Assembly (NCBI GenBank): GCA_002377585.1
Contig: DFQC01000046.1
Location: 1 to 64,000 of the forward strand
Direction of reading: 5' to 3'
DNA length: 64,000 nucleotides
Source of the DNA: Anaerolineales bacterium UBA3499
GTDB taxonomy: Bacteria > Chloroflexota > Anaerolineae > Anaerolineales > UBA11657
The notes below the pieces were generated by a model. It saw nothing but the letters and a program-made list of their open reading frames with translations. It was not told where the DNA came from and made no database searches. Position numbers and translations under genes: made by a program. This document shows positions 33,607 to 42,119 of this stretch, piece by piece. How positions within the stretch are numbered: the stretch's first letter is position 1; each line of letters begins with the position of its first letter.

Positions 33607-36050
33607 GTACTGAGAACGACATCCTATTTAGGATATTACAAACCGAAGCAGCGCGCGGGCATGATAACAAAACCGTAATCGGTGGTATTAGTAAAATTGC
33701 ACCTCATTGGATCACATCTGCGAGTTCATCAGGATTAGACGCTGAGACAATCAGCAAAGTGGCTGATAAATTAAAGCAATATTCAAGTCTATCACTAGCT
33801 GATCGAGAATTCATGACTCATGAATTGGTGGGGATATTAACTTCCCACTATACTAGTAACACTCCAGAAAACAATACGCAAGCTCAAGCAATAAATGACA
33901 ATAAATCTAGTCAGCATAATGTACCAACAACATCACACAGTACTGATAATGACTTTTGTTTGAAAACACCTCTCACTGCACTTGTTGGAATAGGACCAAG
34001 CAATGCGAACAAACTCAAAAAGCTTGGTTTGAATAATATTGGGGATGCTCTTTACCACTTTCCCCATCGTTACATCGACTATTCATCTCTAAAGTCGATT
34101 AAAAATGTACGATATGGTGACGAGGTTACAATCCTAGCAAAAGTCACACAAATCAGACAACGTAAAACACGCGGTGGCAAGTTAAGTGTTGTTGAGGCAG
34201 ATATCACTGATGGAACTGGAACTATAGTTTGCAATTGGTTCAACCAGCCCTGGTTGGAAAAACAGTTAAATCCTGGTAAGGAAATACAGGTATCTGGCCG
34301 CATAGATGTTTATCTAGGCAAAAAGGTTCTGTCAAGCCCTGATTGGGAATCAGTAGACAAGCAATCTATTCATACTGGTCGTATTGTACCTATATACCAT
34401 TTGACAAAGGGTATAACATCAAAAACAATGCGCAACTGGATGTATACAATCGTAAACACGATAGCAGACAACATCCTTGATCCACTTCCCAAGGAAATGC
34501 GCACTAGACTTAAATTGCCTGATGCTAAATCTGCTTTACGATGTATCCACTTCCCAGATTCACAAAACCAACTTCAAGATGCACAAAGACGTATAGCTTT
34601 TTCTGAGTTTCTGATATTACATCTAGGCATGCGAATAAGAAAATCGGCGAACAAGAAAAAGACCAGCCACAACATTGTTATAGATAACAACTGGTTGCAA
34701 GCAGCTATCACATCGCTACCATTCACTCTAACTACAGCACAAATTAGAGTGATTGATGAAGTACTGCATGACATCTCTAAATCAAGTCCAATGTCTAGAT
34801 TAGTTCAGGGAGATGTCGGATCTGGCAAAACAATAATTGCAGCTATTGCCTTAGCAGCAATTGCAAAAAATGGTGCGCAAGCCGCTCTCATGGCTCCTAC
34901 CAGCATACTTGCCGAACAACATTACAAAAGTATCTGTAGTCTGCTTGCTGGCATTCCTGAATTAAATTTAGAAGGTAATGACACCCATTGCATCAGACTA
35001 CTTTTAGGTAGCACCACCGAGAAAGAACGTACCGAAATTTCAAAAGGACTACAAGATGAGACCATCAAAATTCTTATTGGAACACACGCGCTAATACAAG
35101 ATACAGTTAAATTTTCTAATCTAGCTCTTACTGTGGTAGACGAGCAACATCGCTTCGGGGTAGAACAACGAGCAGCATTGCGTGGAAAAGGTAATGAGCC
35201 TCACTTAATGGTAATGACTGCTACTCCAATTCCCAGATCGCTAGCTTTAACACTTTATGGTGATTTGGATCTGAGTATCATAGATGAATTACCACCAGGA
35301 CGTAAACCAGTGGAAACACGGGTGGTTTACCCTACACAACGCAAGGATATGTACAATTTCATATCAACACAAATCCAGAATGGCGGTCAAGCCTTTCTTA
35401 TTTATCCCCTCATAGAAGAATCCGACACTCTGCAAGTTAAAGCAGCTGTGAAAGAACATAAAAGACTTCAAAGTGAGGTTTTCTCAGAATTCCAAGTAGG
35501 ACTGCTGCACGGCAAGATGAAGGCATCCGATAAATACGATGTCATAAACAACTTTCGCAATGGTAAGATAGATATCTTGGTTTCCACTACTGTAATTGAA
35601 GTAGGAGTAGATATACCTAATGCGTCTATAATGGTTGTGGAAAATGCTAACAGGTTTGGACTAGCACAGTTACATCAGTTAAGGGGAAGAGTAGGACGTG
35701 GTGAACAAAAATCTTACTGCCTACTAGTAGCAAAAGAAACAAACGAATTGTTTCCAGAAAACAATAATAGTACAAATGATCGACTAAAAATAATGGAATC
35801 TACCACAGATGGATTTGTTTTAGCAGAAAAAGACTTGCAATTGCGCGGACCTGGTGACTTCCTGGGTACTCGTCAAACTGGTTTCTCATTTCAACTAGCA
35901 AACCTCAGCGATATGGCACTGATACAATTAACTCTCAATGAAGCTGAAACTTTACTTGTTAAGGACCCTGATTTAAGCATGCCTGAACATTCGATTCTAT
36001 CTAATGTAATATTCAATAATGTCCAACACTACATGACCAAAAGGAGTTAG
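33603..36050 (+). CDS. recG: ATP-dependent DNA helicase RecG
   Basis: 815-aa branch-migration helicase that rescues stalled forks. An N-terminal extension of about 115 residues with low-complexity Asn/Thr/Ser is followed by a helix-hairpin-helix-like LVGIGPSNANKLKKLGL, the wedge OB domain (VTQIRQRKTRGGKLSVVEADI), and helicase motifs: Walker A GDVGSGKT, DEQH in VVDEQHRFGVEQR, TATPIPRSL, and motif VI QLRGRVGRG, then the TRG region. The extension makes it longer than E. coli RecG (about 690 aa), as in some Chloroflexi and Actinobacteria. Fourth-gene position in the operon; coaD follows after 4 bases. Confidence 0.96.
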   Translation: MSTENDILFRILQTEAARGHDNKTVIGGISKIAPHWITSASSSGLDAETISKVADKLKQYSSLSLADREFMTHELVGILTSHYTSNTPENNTQAQAINDNKSSQHNVPTTSHSTDNDFCLKTPLTALVGIGPSNANKLKKLGLNNIGDALYHFPHRYIDYSSLKSIKNVRYGDEVTILAKVTQIRQRKTRGGKLSVVEADITDGTGTIVCNWFNQPWLEKQLNPGKEIQVSGRIDVYLGKKVLSSPDWESVDKQSIHTGRIVPIYHLTKGITSKTMRNWMYTIVNTIADNILDPLPKEMRTRLKLPDAKSALRCIHFPDSQNQLQDAQRRIAFSEFLILHLGMRIRKSANKKKTSHNIVIDNNWLQAAITSLPFTLTTAQIRVIDEVLHDISKSSPMSRLVQGDVGSGKTIIAAIALAAIAKNGAQAALMAPTSILAEQHYKSICSLLAGIPELNLEGNDTHCIRLLLGSTTEKERTEISKGLQDETIKILIGTHALIQDTVKFSNLALTVVDEQHRFGVEQRAALRGKGNEPHLMVMTATPIPRSLALTLYGDLDLSIIDELPPGRKPVETRVVYPTQRKDMYNFISTQIQNGGQAFLIYPLIEESDTLQVKAAVKEHKRLQSEVFSEFQVGLLHGKMKASDKYDVINNFRNGKIDILVSTTVIEVGVDIPNASIMVVENANRFGLAQLHQLRGRVGRGEQKSYCLLVAKETNELFPENNNSTNDRLKIMESTTDGFVLAEKDLQLRGPGDFLGTRQTGFSFQLANLSDMALIQLTLNEAETLLVKDPDLSMPEHSILSNVIFNNVQHYMTKRS

Positions 36051-36054
36051 TGAT

Positions 36055-36561
36055 ATGGCACTCAAAGCAGTATTTCCAGGCACATTCGATCCAATACATT
36101 ACGGCCACATTGACATTGTCAAACGCGGATGCGCCCTATTTGATGAAGTAGTAGTTGCTGTATATAATCGTCCATTGAAAAATTTGCTTTTTTCACGACA
36201 CGAGAGGATGCAACTCGTGCAGGAGGCATGTCTAACAATAGACAATGTAATAATTAAGAGTTACGATGGACTCACAGTGGATTTCTGCGATTCTGTTGAT
36301 GCAAAAATAATACTTAGGGGACTGAGAGTTTTTTCTGATTTTGAGCATGAGTTCCGCATGGCTCTTGCTAACCGTCGGCTTGCACATGGAATAGATACAG
36401 TATCACTAATCACTAGTGAGAAGCATACTTTTCTTAGTTCAAGTACGGTACGTGAAATTGCCACCTTAGGTGGCGACGTAAGCTCTATGGTGCCTGATTT
36501 CGTGCTGGAGGCTTTGGAAAAAAAGCTTGCTCAAGACTATGCTAAATCAGAAGACGTGTAA
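36055..36561 (+). CDS. coaD: phosphopantetheine adenylyltransferase
   Basis: 168-aa nucleotidyltransferase for the fourth step of coenzyme A synthesis. It has the start FPGTFDPIHYGHIDIV with the T/HxGH nucleotide site, YNRPLKNLLFSRHER, and the C-terminal SSSTVREIATLGGDVSSMVP. Normal length. It is cotranscribed with recG and followed at 48 bases by a coiled-coil gene. CoA made here supplies the prosthetic group of acpP (17030). Confidence 0.96.
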   Translation: MALKAVFPGTFDPIHYGHIDIVKRGCALFDEVVVAVYNRPLKNLLFSRHERMQLVQEACLTIDNVIIKSYDGLTVDFCDSVDAKIILRGLRVFSDFEHEFRMALANRRLAHGIDTVSLITSEKHTFLSSSTVREIATLGGDVSSMVPDFVLEALEKKLAQDYAKSEDV

Positions 36562-36609
36562 AATAGTCGTGCGACCAATTTATATGCACTAACTGTGGAG
36601 TGAGAACTC

Positions 36610-37092
36610 ATGGATATATTGCACTTTGTAGATCGTCTGGAAAATATAGTGCGTGAATCACGTACAATGCCATTATCACGCAAACTATTGCTGGACGAAG
36701 AAAAACTAATTGACATCATAGATCAAATGCGAGTGTCAGTACCCGATGTTGTGAAACAAGCACAAAAGGTCACTGCCGAAAGGGACCGTCAACTTGCTCA
36801 AGCAAAGGAAGAGGCAGACCGCATTAAACAGCTAGCAAAAGCAGAAAGTCAAATGATTTTAGAAAAGGATCAGATTACTAAAGATGCTCACGTCCGAGCT
36901 AAAGAAATCGTAGATGATGCTCACAGACAATCAGCAAAGATATATGCTGATGCGGACAAATATGTAATGGACAAATTTAACCTTATGGAAAGACATTTAC
37001 TTAGTATAGTCAAACAAGTGCGTAATGGAATACAAATATTGCAAACTCCTGACGACATTCAGGAACCGCCTGCACAAGACAAATCAGCTTGA
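36610..37092 (+). CDS. DivIVA/SepIVA-like coiled-coil protein
   Basis: 160-aa, highly charged, mostly helical protein. The N-terminal 45 residues (MDILHFVDRLENIVRESRTM, PLSRKLLLDEEKLIDIIDQM) resemble the start of the actinobacterial septation protein SepIVA, including the conserved short stretch DVVKQAQKV. Alanine-rich heptads (about 50-120, KEEADRIKQLAKAESQ) follow, ending with YVMDKFNLMERHLLSIVKQV. The position between coaD and rpmF matches that of sepIVA-type genes in Actinobacteria. A role in cell-pole or septum organisation, or as a scaffold near the membrane, is likely but inferred. The gene's stop codon overlaps the rpmF promoter. Confidence 0.6.
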   Translation: MDILHFVDRLENIVRESRTMPLSRKLLLDEEKLIDIIDQMRVSVPDVVKQAQKVTAERDRQLAQAKEEADRIKQLAKAESQMILEKDQITKDAHVRAKEIVDDAHRQSAKIYADADKYVMDKFNLMERHLLSIVKQVRNGIQILQTPDDIQEPPAQDKSA

Positions 37093-37118
37093 CAGAGTGT
37101 TCTTTCAACCCTTATAAT
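37089..37118 (+). promoter_or_regulatory. consensus sigma70-type promoter for rpmF
   Basis: TTGACA (37089-37094), 18-base spacer, TATAAT (37113-37118): perfect consensus hexamers. The -35 overlaps the stop codon of the coiled-coil gene. It lies about 75 bases upstream of the rpmF start. Confidence 0.88.
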
Positions 37119-37192
37119 CCTGTCTGTTATATTCTTTAAAGAAAATTGAGAATTGAGAATTTTATGAAGTTAGGAATAACGAGGAAAAACTA

Positions 37193-37375
37193 GTGACTCC
37201 GTTACCCAAACGCAAACATTCTAAAGGGCGTCGCAATCGTAGACGCGCCCATGATGCGTTACAATCCAAGCAACTTTCTGTGTGCGCAAACTGTGGTGAG
37301 CTACATCTATCACACTGTATTTGTGAGCATTGTGGACATTATGGAGGACGATCAATATTAGAGGTTGAACGCTAG
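37193..37375 (+). CDS. rpmF: 50S ribosomal protein L32
   Basis: 60-aa ribosomal protein that starts with GTG after the ribosome site GAGG. It begins TPLPKRKHSKGRRNRRRAHDAL and carries the zinc-binding pairs C31/C34 (CANC) and C44/C47 (CEHC), thus the zinc form. Own consensus promoter upstream and a terminator immediately downstream. In many bacteria rpmF heads the fatty-acid operon (plsX-fabH-fabD); here fabD follows directly. Confidence 0.95.
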   Translation: MTPLPKRKHSKGRRNRRRAHDALQSKQLSVCANCGELHLSHCICEHCGHYGGRSILEVER

Positions 37376-37400
37376 TTCAGCCTTTATTGAAGGACTGTCG

Positions 37401-37429
37401 AGGCCGTCATGAGAACGGCCTTTTTGTTT
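37401..37429 (+). terminator. intrinsic terminator between rpmF and fabD
   Basis: AGGCCGT (37401-37407) pairs with ACGGCCT (37415-37421), loop CATGAGA, followed by the U-tract TTTTTGTTT that ends 4 bases before the fabD ATG. The terminator thus sits where the fabD ribosome site should be. Confidence 0.85.
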
Positions 37430-37433
37430 GAAT

Positions 37434-38381
37434 ATGCTCAATCCCGATACAACAGCATTCGTGTTTCCAGGACAAGGTTCCCAAAGTATTGGTATGGGTT
37501 ATGACTTAGCTTCGGATAACCCGAGCGCCAAGAAAATCTTCGCCGAAGCCGACAAAATACTTGGATTCGATCTAAGTAGTATATGCTGGGAAGGTCCAAA
37601 AACCAAACTCGATGACACCTACAACACTCAGCCAGCATTATATACATGCAGCATGGCAGTTCTAACAGCTTTGCGAGAAACTCTTGGAGAGTTCACACCT
37701 GCATTCGCCGCTGGACACTCATTAGGTGAAATTAGTGCTTTAGCATCAACGGGAGCCATGACCTTTGAAGATGGTCTCAAGCTGGTAAGAGAACGAGGAC
37801 GCTTAATGAGCCTAGCTGGCGAAAACAATCCTGGCGGTATGGCAGCTATATTAAAAATGGAAAGTACAAAACTCGTGGAAATATGTAAACAGGCTAGCAA
37901 AGAAACAGGTCTTTATGTTCAAGTGGCAAATGACAATTGTCCGGGACAACTGGTGATTTCGGGTGATAATATTGCTTTAGATAGAGCAATTGATCTTGTA
38001 GTTAATAGTGAATCCTGTAAAGCTGTACGTCTACCAATTTCTATTGCAGCTCACTCACCCCTCATGAGCTACATATCAGATGAGTATAATCATGCTGTAC
38101 ATTCTATCGTATTCAGTCGACCTAACACTAAAGTAATAGGAAATGTTAGAGTGAGCCATATAGATACTCCGGACGAAATAAAAAAAGAATTAGGCAATCA
38201 ACTAACTGCACCAGTACGTTGGCGAGAAACCATAGAATATTTACTTGGTGAAGGTGTGACTCATTTTGTCGAAATAGGTACCGGAAAAGTCCTGACTGGA
38301 CTATTGCGCCGTATAGACCGAAAAGCCTATGGTTATGTCGTAGATGACAATAATGCTATATCACAAATAGCCTCAGCATGA
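37434..38381 (+). CDS. fabD: malonyl-CoA-ACP transacylase
   Basis: 315-aa enzyme that loads malonyl groups from CoA onto acyl carrier protein. It shows FVFPGQGSQ, the nucleophile S96 in GHSLGE, QVANDNCPGQLVISG and the catalytic histidine in AAHSPLM (about 206), with IEIGTGKVL near the C-terminus. ATG 37434 places GQGSQ at the usual distance; the TTG at 37428 would start in the terminator U-tract. There is no Shine-Dalgarno: the rpmF terminator ends 4 bases before the start, suggesting expression by read-through or an overlapping start site. Gene following is smc. Confidence 0.95.
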   Translation: MLNPDTTAFVFPGQGSQSIGMGYDLASDNPSAKKIFAEADKILGFDLSSICWEGPKTKLDDTYNTQPALYTCSMAVLTALRETLGEFTPAFAAGHSLGEISALASTGAMTFEDGLKLVRERGRLMSLAGENNPGGMAAILKMESTKLVEICKQASKETGLYVQVANDNCPGQLVISGDNIALDRAIDLVVNSESCKAVRLPISIAAHSPLMSYISDEYNHAVHSIVFSRPNTKVIGNVRVSHIDTPDEIKKELGNQLTAPVRWRETIEYLLGEGVTHFVEIGTGKVLTGLLRRIDRKAYGYVVDDNNAISQIASA

Positions 38382-38438
38382 ATTCATATACTCAAATATT
38401 GTACATAGAAAACGAGGCAACGCCCTATACATCTCCTA

Positions 38439-38444
38439 TATAAT
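38439..38444 (+). promoter_or_regulatory. -10 box close to the smc start
   Basis: TATAAT, 14 bases before the smc ATG at 38459 with no Shine-Dalgarno in between; transcription would start about 8 bases before the codon, giving a nearly leaderless mRNA. Confidence 0.55.
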
Positions 38445-38458
38445 AGCGTCATCAGACC

Positions 38459-41400
38459 ATGATACGACGCTTGACACGAATTGAACTTCAAGGTTATAAG
38501 ACCTTCGCTGCAAATACCAACATAGAATTTGGTGACGTCACTTGCATCGTTGGACCCAATGGCTCAGGAAAAAGCAACATAGCCGATGGGGTGCGTTGGG
38601 TTCTTGGAGAACAATCTTTTTCGCTTCTGCGTGGCCGCAAGACTGCAGATATGATATTCTCAGGATCGCAAGAGCGATCGCGAGCTAGCATGGCCTCTGC
38701 AACCATAGTATTTGATAACTCAGATGGCTGGTTGCCAATTGATTTTTCTGAAGTCAGTCTCACAAGACGTGCCTATAGGGATGGTCAAAACGAATATTTA
38801 ATCAATGGTCAAAAAACACGCCTGCGCGATGTGACTGATCTTTTGGGGACAGTTGGGCTTGCACAGCGCACATACACAGTTATTGGACAAGGATTAGTAG
38901 ATACCGCACTTTCCATAAAAGCAGATGAACGCAGAAAACTATTTGAAGAAGCAGCTGGAATAGGCGTATATCGACAGAAACGAGAAGATGCCACGCGCAA
39001 GCTAGATCAGACGCAGCGTAATGTAGAGAGGGTATCAGATATACTAGCTGAGATACGACCACGATTACGCGCTCTAGATAGACAAGCAAAACGAGCACGA
39101 GATTTCAAGCAAATAAAACAAGATTTAGATCACCTACTACGGACTTGGTATGGATATCACTGGCAAAACGCACAGGATACATATGCGCAATCACTGGAAC
39201 AACTGCAATACCGCAAACAAGAATTGTCAGAACTTTGGGCAGAGCAAGAAGCTCAGGCAGAAAAAATTGCGAAACATAGAGAAGAAGTGGCAGCAAAACG
39301 TTCTCAGGTAACTGCATGGCATAACGAAGCAGCTAAACTGCACGAAAATTACCAATCGCACTATCGAGAAATTGCTGTGGCAGAGGAACGTACTCGCAAC
39401 ATTAAACAACAAAGAGACACAATCGACTCTGAATTAATCTCCTTAAAAACTAACCTTGACTTACATAGAAGAAAAATTAAGGAAGCGGAGTCAAATAGAA
39501 CAAAATTAATGACAGAAAGAGATAAAGCTCTACATCAGTTCACGGAAGCCAAGTCACAATCTGAGCAACAACAAAGCAAACTTGCAACATTGAAAAAACA
39601 AGAAGCGGACGCTCTCCTTCACACAGCTAATCTAAAAGAACAGCTACTAACTTTCCAAGCCAAGAACAAAGCATTAAGTGACAATCGCCAGTACATAAGT
39701 GATGAAATAAAAGACTCAGAGAAAGACTTGCGGGAATCTGAGTTAAATATACAGGCATTAGCAACACAATTAGCTGAATTAGAGAACCAAAACAAAGAAG
39801 CCCAAGTAGAATTAGGTAGTGCTAAAAGCAAGCGCAACAACTTGTCTAAAACACTGCATACTATCCGCACAGAAGTAGAGCAAATTGGAGAACAGTTGAT
39901 TGAAGCTAATGATGAATCTGAACGACTACAAACCAAACAAAGATGGATTGCTCACCAAAGACTAGGACAAGATAAAGGCGCTACAGGACCCGAAATAATT
40001 AGACGCTCTTCTGAAAAAGGCGCTTTAAAAAGTTACATAGGTACTATAGCTGAAATAATTAGTGTTGATCAAGATTTGGAAACATCCATAAGCGCAGCAT
40101 TAGGAAAAAACATACAAGCTGTATTATTGGAAAATAACTCTTCAGTTTATGTGGTCAAAAACTTGCTTGAAAAGCATGGTGGTAGAGCTACTATACTCCC
40201 GCTTGATAACCTTCGTTCACAAAGTTCATCAATAACTGTAAAAAACGAAGGGTTTATCGGTTGGGCTACTGACTTAATCAAATGTGACAAACAATATCGC
40301 AATGCGATCAACATATTGTTAGATAACACAGCAATTTGTGTTGACAGTACGTCTGCACAGATTATTGCTCAACAACTCCCATTGGGTTCAATGGCTGTTA
40401 CCAAGGAAGGCGAAGTTCACTATGCAAATGGACATACAATTATAGGTAAAGCAACAGAAGCAGACAGCTTAGTTCTTGCCCGAGAGGCTCGCGATCTACC
40501 TGATCAAATAGATGATGCCAATGCAAAACGTGACGCACTAGCAGACAGAAAAGACAAACTGATTTCACAATTGCGGGAAACTCGAGATATATTTGATGAT
40601 TTCCAACCTACACTCGATGAATTACTAGACAAGGAGCTCAATGTTTCTAATGAAAGAGATTCTACCATTGTTGAGTTAGAAAGAGCACAATCCAACCATA
40701 ACTGGACTAAGCAGATGATAGCAACGCTACAAGATAGATTAAACAAAATCGATGAAGAAATATTAACTGGTACGAAAGAAATTGAACTACTGACAATTAA
40801 TCATTTGGACTCAGAGAAAAAATCTCTAGAGTTTCATAAACTGGTCGTGGATTTAGATACTAGTGATTTATCTAGTATTTTAACTAGTTGTCAAACAAAC
40901 CTAGCGGTCGCTGAACGTGCATTAGAAGACGCGGAAACAAGAGATGCGGAACTAAATTCTGTATATAAAACCGAAATTGAGCGTATAGAATCCCGCCAAT
41001 CACGGCTTAACAAACTAGATTCGCAACTGTCCGATATTGAGACCAATATTGCAAAACTGAGTAAATTCCAAATGAAATCTCAACAGGATATTGCTAAATT
41101 GCAACAACTTATTGAGCCGGAAGAAAACACAATTCATGCACTTGAGATCAAAATGGTGAGTGATGATAGTCCTGAAAGTAAATTCAGGGATACCATACAT
41201 AATATGGAACATCAACATGCACAAGCACAATTGGAATTACAGCGTCAACAGGATCATCTTGACTCATTACAAACTCAGATTAATGATGACTTTGGCCTAG
41301 CTGATATTGAATTTGGAGAAAATATAACAGGCTCAGTACCTTTACCCTTTGATCAAATAGTAGAACATTTAGATTATGTATCTGAACTCCCAGAAGATAT

Positions 41401-42043
41401 TGAAGATTCTATTAATCGACTTCGTATACAGATGCGCCGAATAGGTGGAATCAATCCCGATGCAATGAAAGAATACGACGAAGTGAAGGACCGCCACGAA
41501 CACTTGTCCTCACAGATTGAAGACCTTGAGTCTGCATCAAATCAACTCCGTCAGGTAATATCCGAATTGGACGAGTTGATGCAACGTGAATTTCGCAACA
41601 CATTTGATGCTGTTGCAAAAGAATTCGAGATAACATTTAAGAGATTATTTGATGGTGGTAGTGGTAAACTGGAACTTGACGACGCAGATGACCTGAGCAA
41701 TACAGGCGTAGAGATTGTTGCACAACTGCCTGGTCGCCGCCAACAAGGCCTCGCTGCTTTGTCTGGAGGAGAAAGAGCATTGATCGCATGTGCTCTGGTA
41801 TTCGCTTTACTTCGAGTGAGTCCAACACCTTTCGCACTATTGGACGAAGTTGATGCGATGTTGGATGAAAGCAACGTAGGTCGTTTCCGTTCAATTTTAC
41901 GTGAAATCAGTAAGAATACACAATTTGTCCTTATCACACATAATAGACATACCGTGGAAGTCGCTGATACAGTTTATGGTATCAATATGAGTAGTGATAG
42001 CTCAAGCCAAGTTATCAGTTTGAAACCAGACGAAGTTACATAG
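38459..42043 (+). CDS. smc: chromosome segregation ATPase SMC
   Basis: 1194-aa condensin-type ATPase that folds and separates chromosomes. The N-terminal head has Walker A in GPNGSGKSNIADGVRWVLGEQS (part), with the Q-loop; two long coiled coils (about 165-500 and 680-1010) flank a hinge (about 515-660, SYIGTIAEIISV and TAICVDSTSAQII); and the C-terminal head has LSGGERAL and Walker B FALLDEVDAMLDESNVGRF. Length is normal. ScpA and ScpB are not in this window. It ends the block that starts at rpmB. Confidence 0.97.
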   Translation: MIRRLTRIELQGYKTFAANTNIEFGDVTCIVGPNGSGKSNIADGVRWVLGEQSFSLLRGRKTADMIFSGSQERSRASMASATIVFDNSDGWLPIDFSEVSLTRRAYRDGQNEYLINGQKTRLRDVTDLLGTVGLAQRTYTVIGQGLVDTALSIKADERRKLFEEAAGIGVYRQKREDATRKLDQTQRNVERVSDILAEIRPRLRALDRQAKRARDFKQIKQDLDHLLRTWYGYHWQNAQDTYAQSLEQLQYRKQELSELWAEQEAQAEKIAKHREEVAAKRSQVTAWHNEAAKLHENYQSHYREIAVAEERTRNIKQQRDTIDSELISLKTNLDLHRRKIKEAESNRTKLMTERDKALHQFTEAKSQSEQQQSKLATLKKQEADALLHTANLKEQLLTFQAKNKALSDNRQYISDEIKDSEKDLRESELNIQALATQLAELENQNKEAQVELGSAKSKRNNLSKTLHTIRTEVEQIGEQLIEANDESERLQTKQRWIAHQRLGQDKGATGPEIIRRSSEKGALKSYIGTIAEIISVDQDLETSISAALGKNIQAVLLENNSSVYVVKNLLEKHGGRATILPLDNLRSQSSSITVKNEGFIGWATDLIKCDKQYRNAINILLDNTAICVDSTSAQIIAQQLPLGSMAVTKEGEVHYANGHTIIGKATEADSLVLAREARDLPDQIDDANAKRDALADRKDKLISQLRETRDIFDDFQPTLDELLDKELNVSNERDSTIVELERAQSNHNWTKQMIATLQDRLNKIDEEILTGTKEIELLTINHLDSEKKSLEFHKLVVDLDTSDLSSILTSCQTNLAVAERALEDAETRDAELNSVYKTEIERIESRQSRLNKLDSQLSDIETNIAKLSKFQMKSQQDIAKLQQLIEPEENTIHALEIKMVSDDSPESKFRDTIHNMEHQHAQAQLELQRQQDHLDSLQTQINDDFGLADIEFGENITGSVPLPFDQIVEHLDYVSELPEDIEDSINRLRIQMRRIGGINPDAMKEYDEVKDRHEHLSSQIEDLESASNQLRQVISELDELMQREFRNTFDAVAKEFEITFKRLFDGGSGKLELDDADDLSNTGVEIVAQLPGRRQQGLAALSGGERALIACALVFALLRVSPTPFALLDEVDAMLDESNVGRFRSILREISKNTQFVLITHNRHTVEVADTVYGINMSSDSSSQVISLKPDEVT

Positions 42044-42081
42044 ATAATTCAGCGCGAAGAACAGCAAAGACACATATACAA

Positions 42082-42119
42082 TTACTTATGTTCAATCTAT
42101 TTACTTATGTTCAATCTAT
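42082..42119. repeat. 19-bp tandem duplication at the end of the foldase gene
   Basis: The unit TTACTTATGTTCAATCTAT occurs twice in perfect tandem (42082-42100 and 42101-42119). The second copy contains the stop codon of the minus-strand foldase gene, so the first is a downstream copy in the short gap to smc. Confidence 0.9.
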
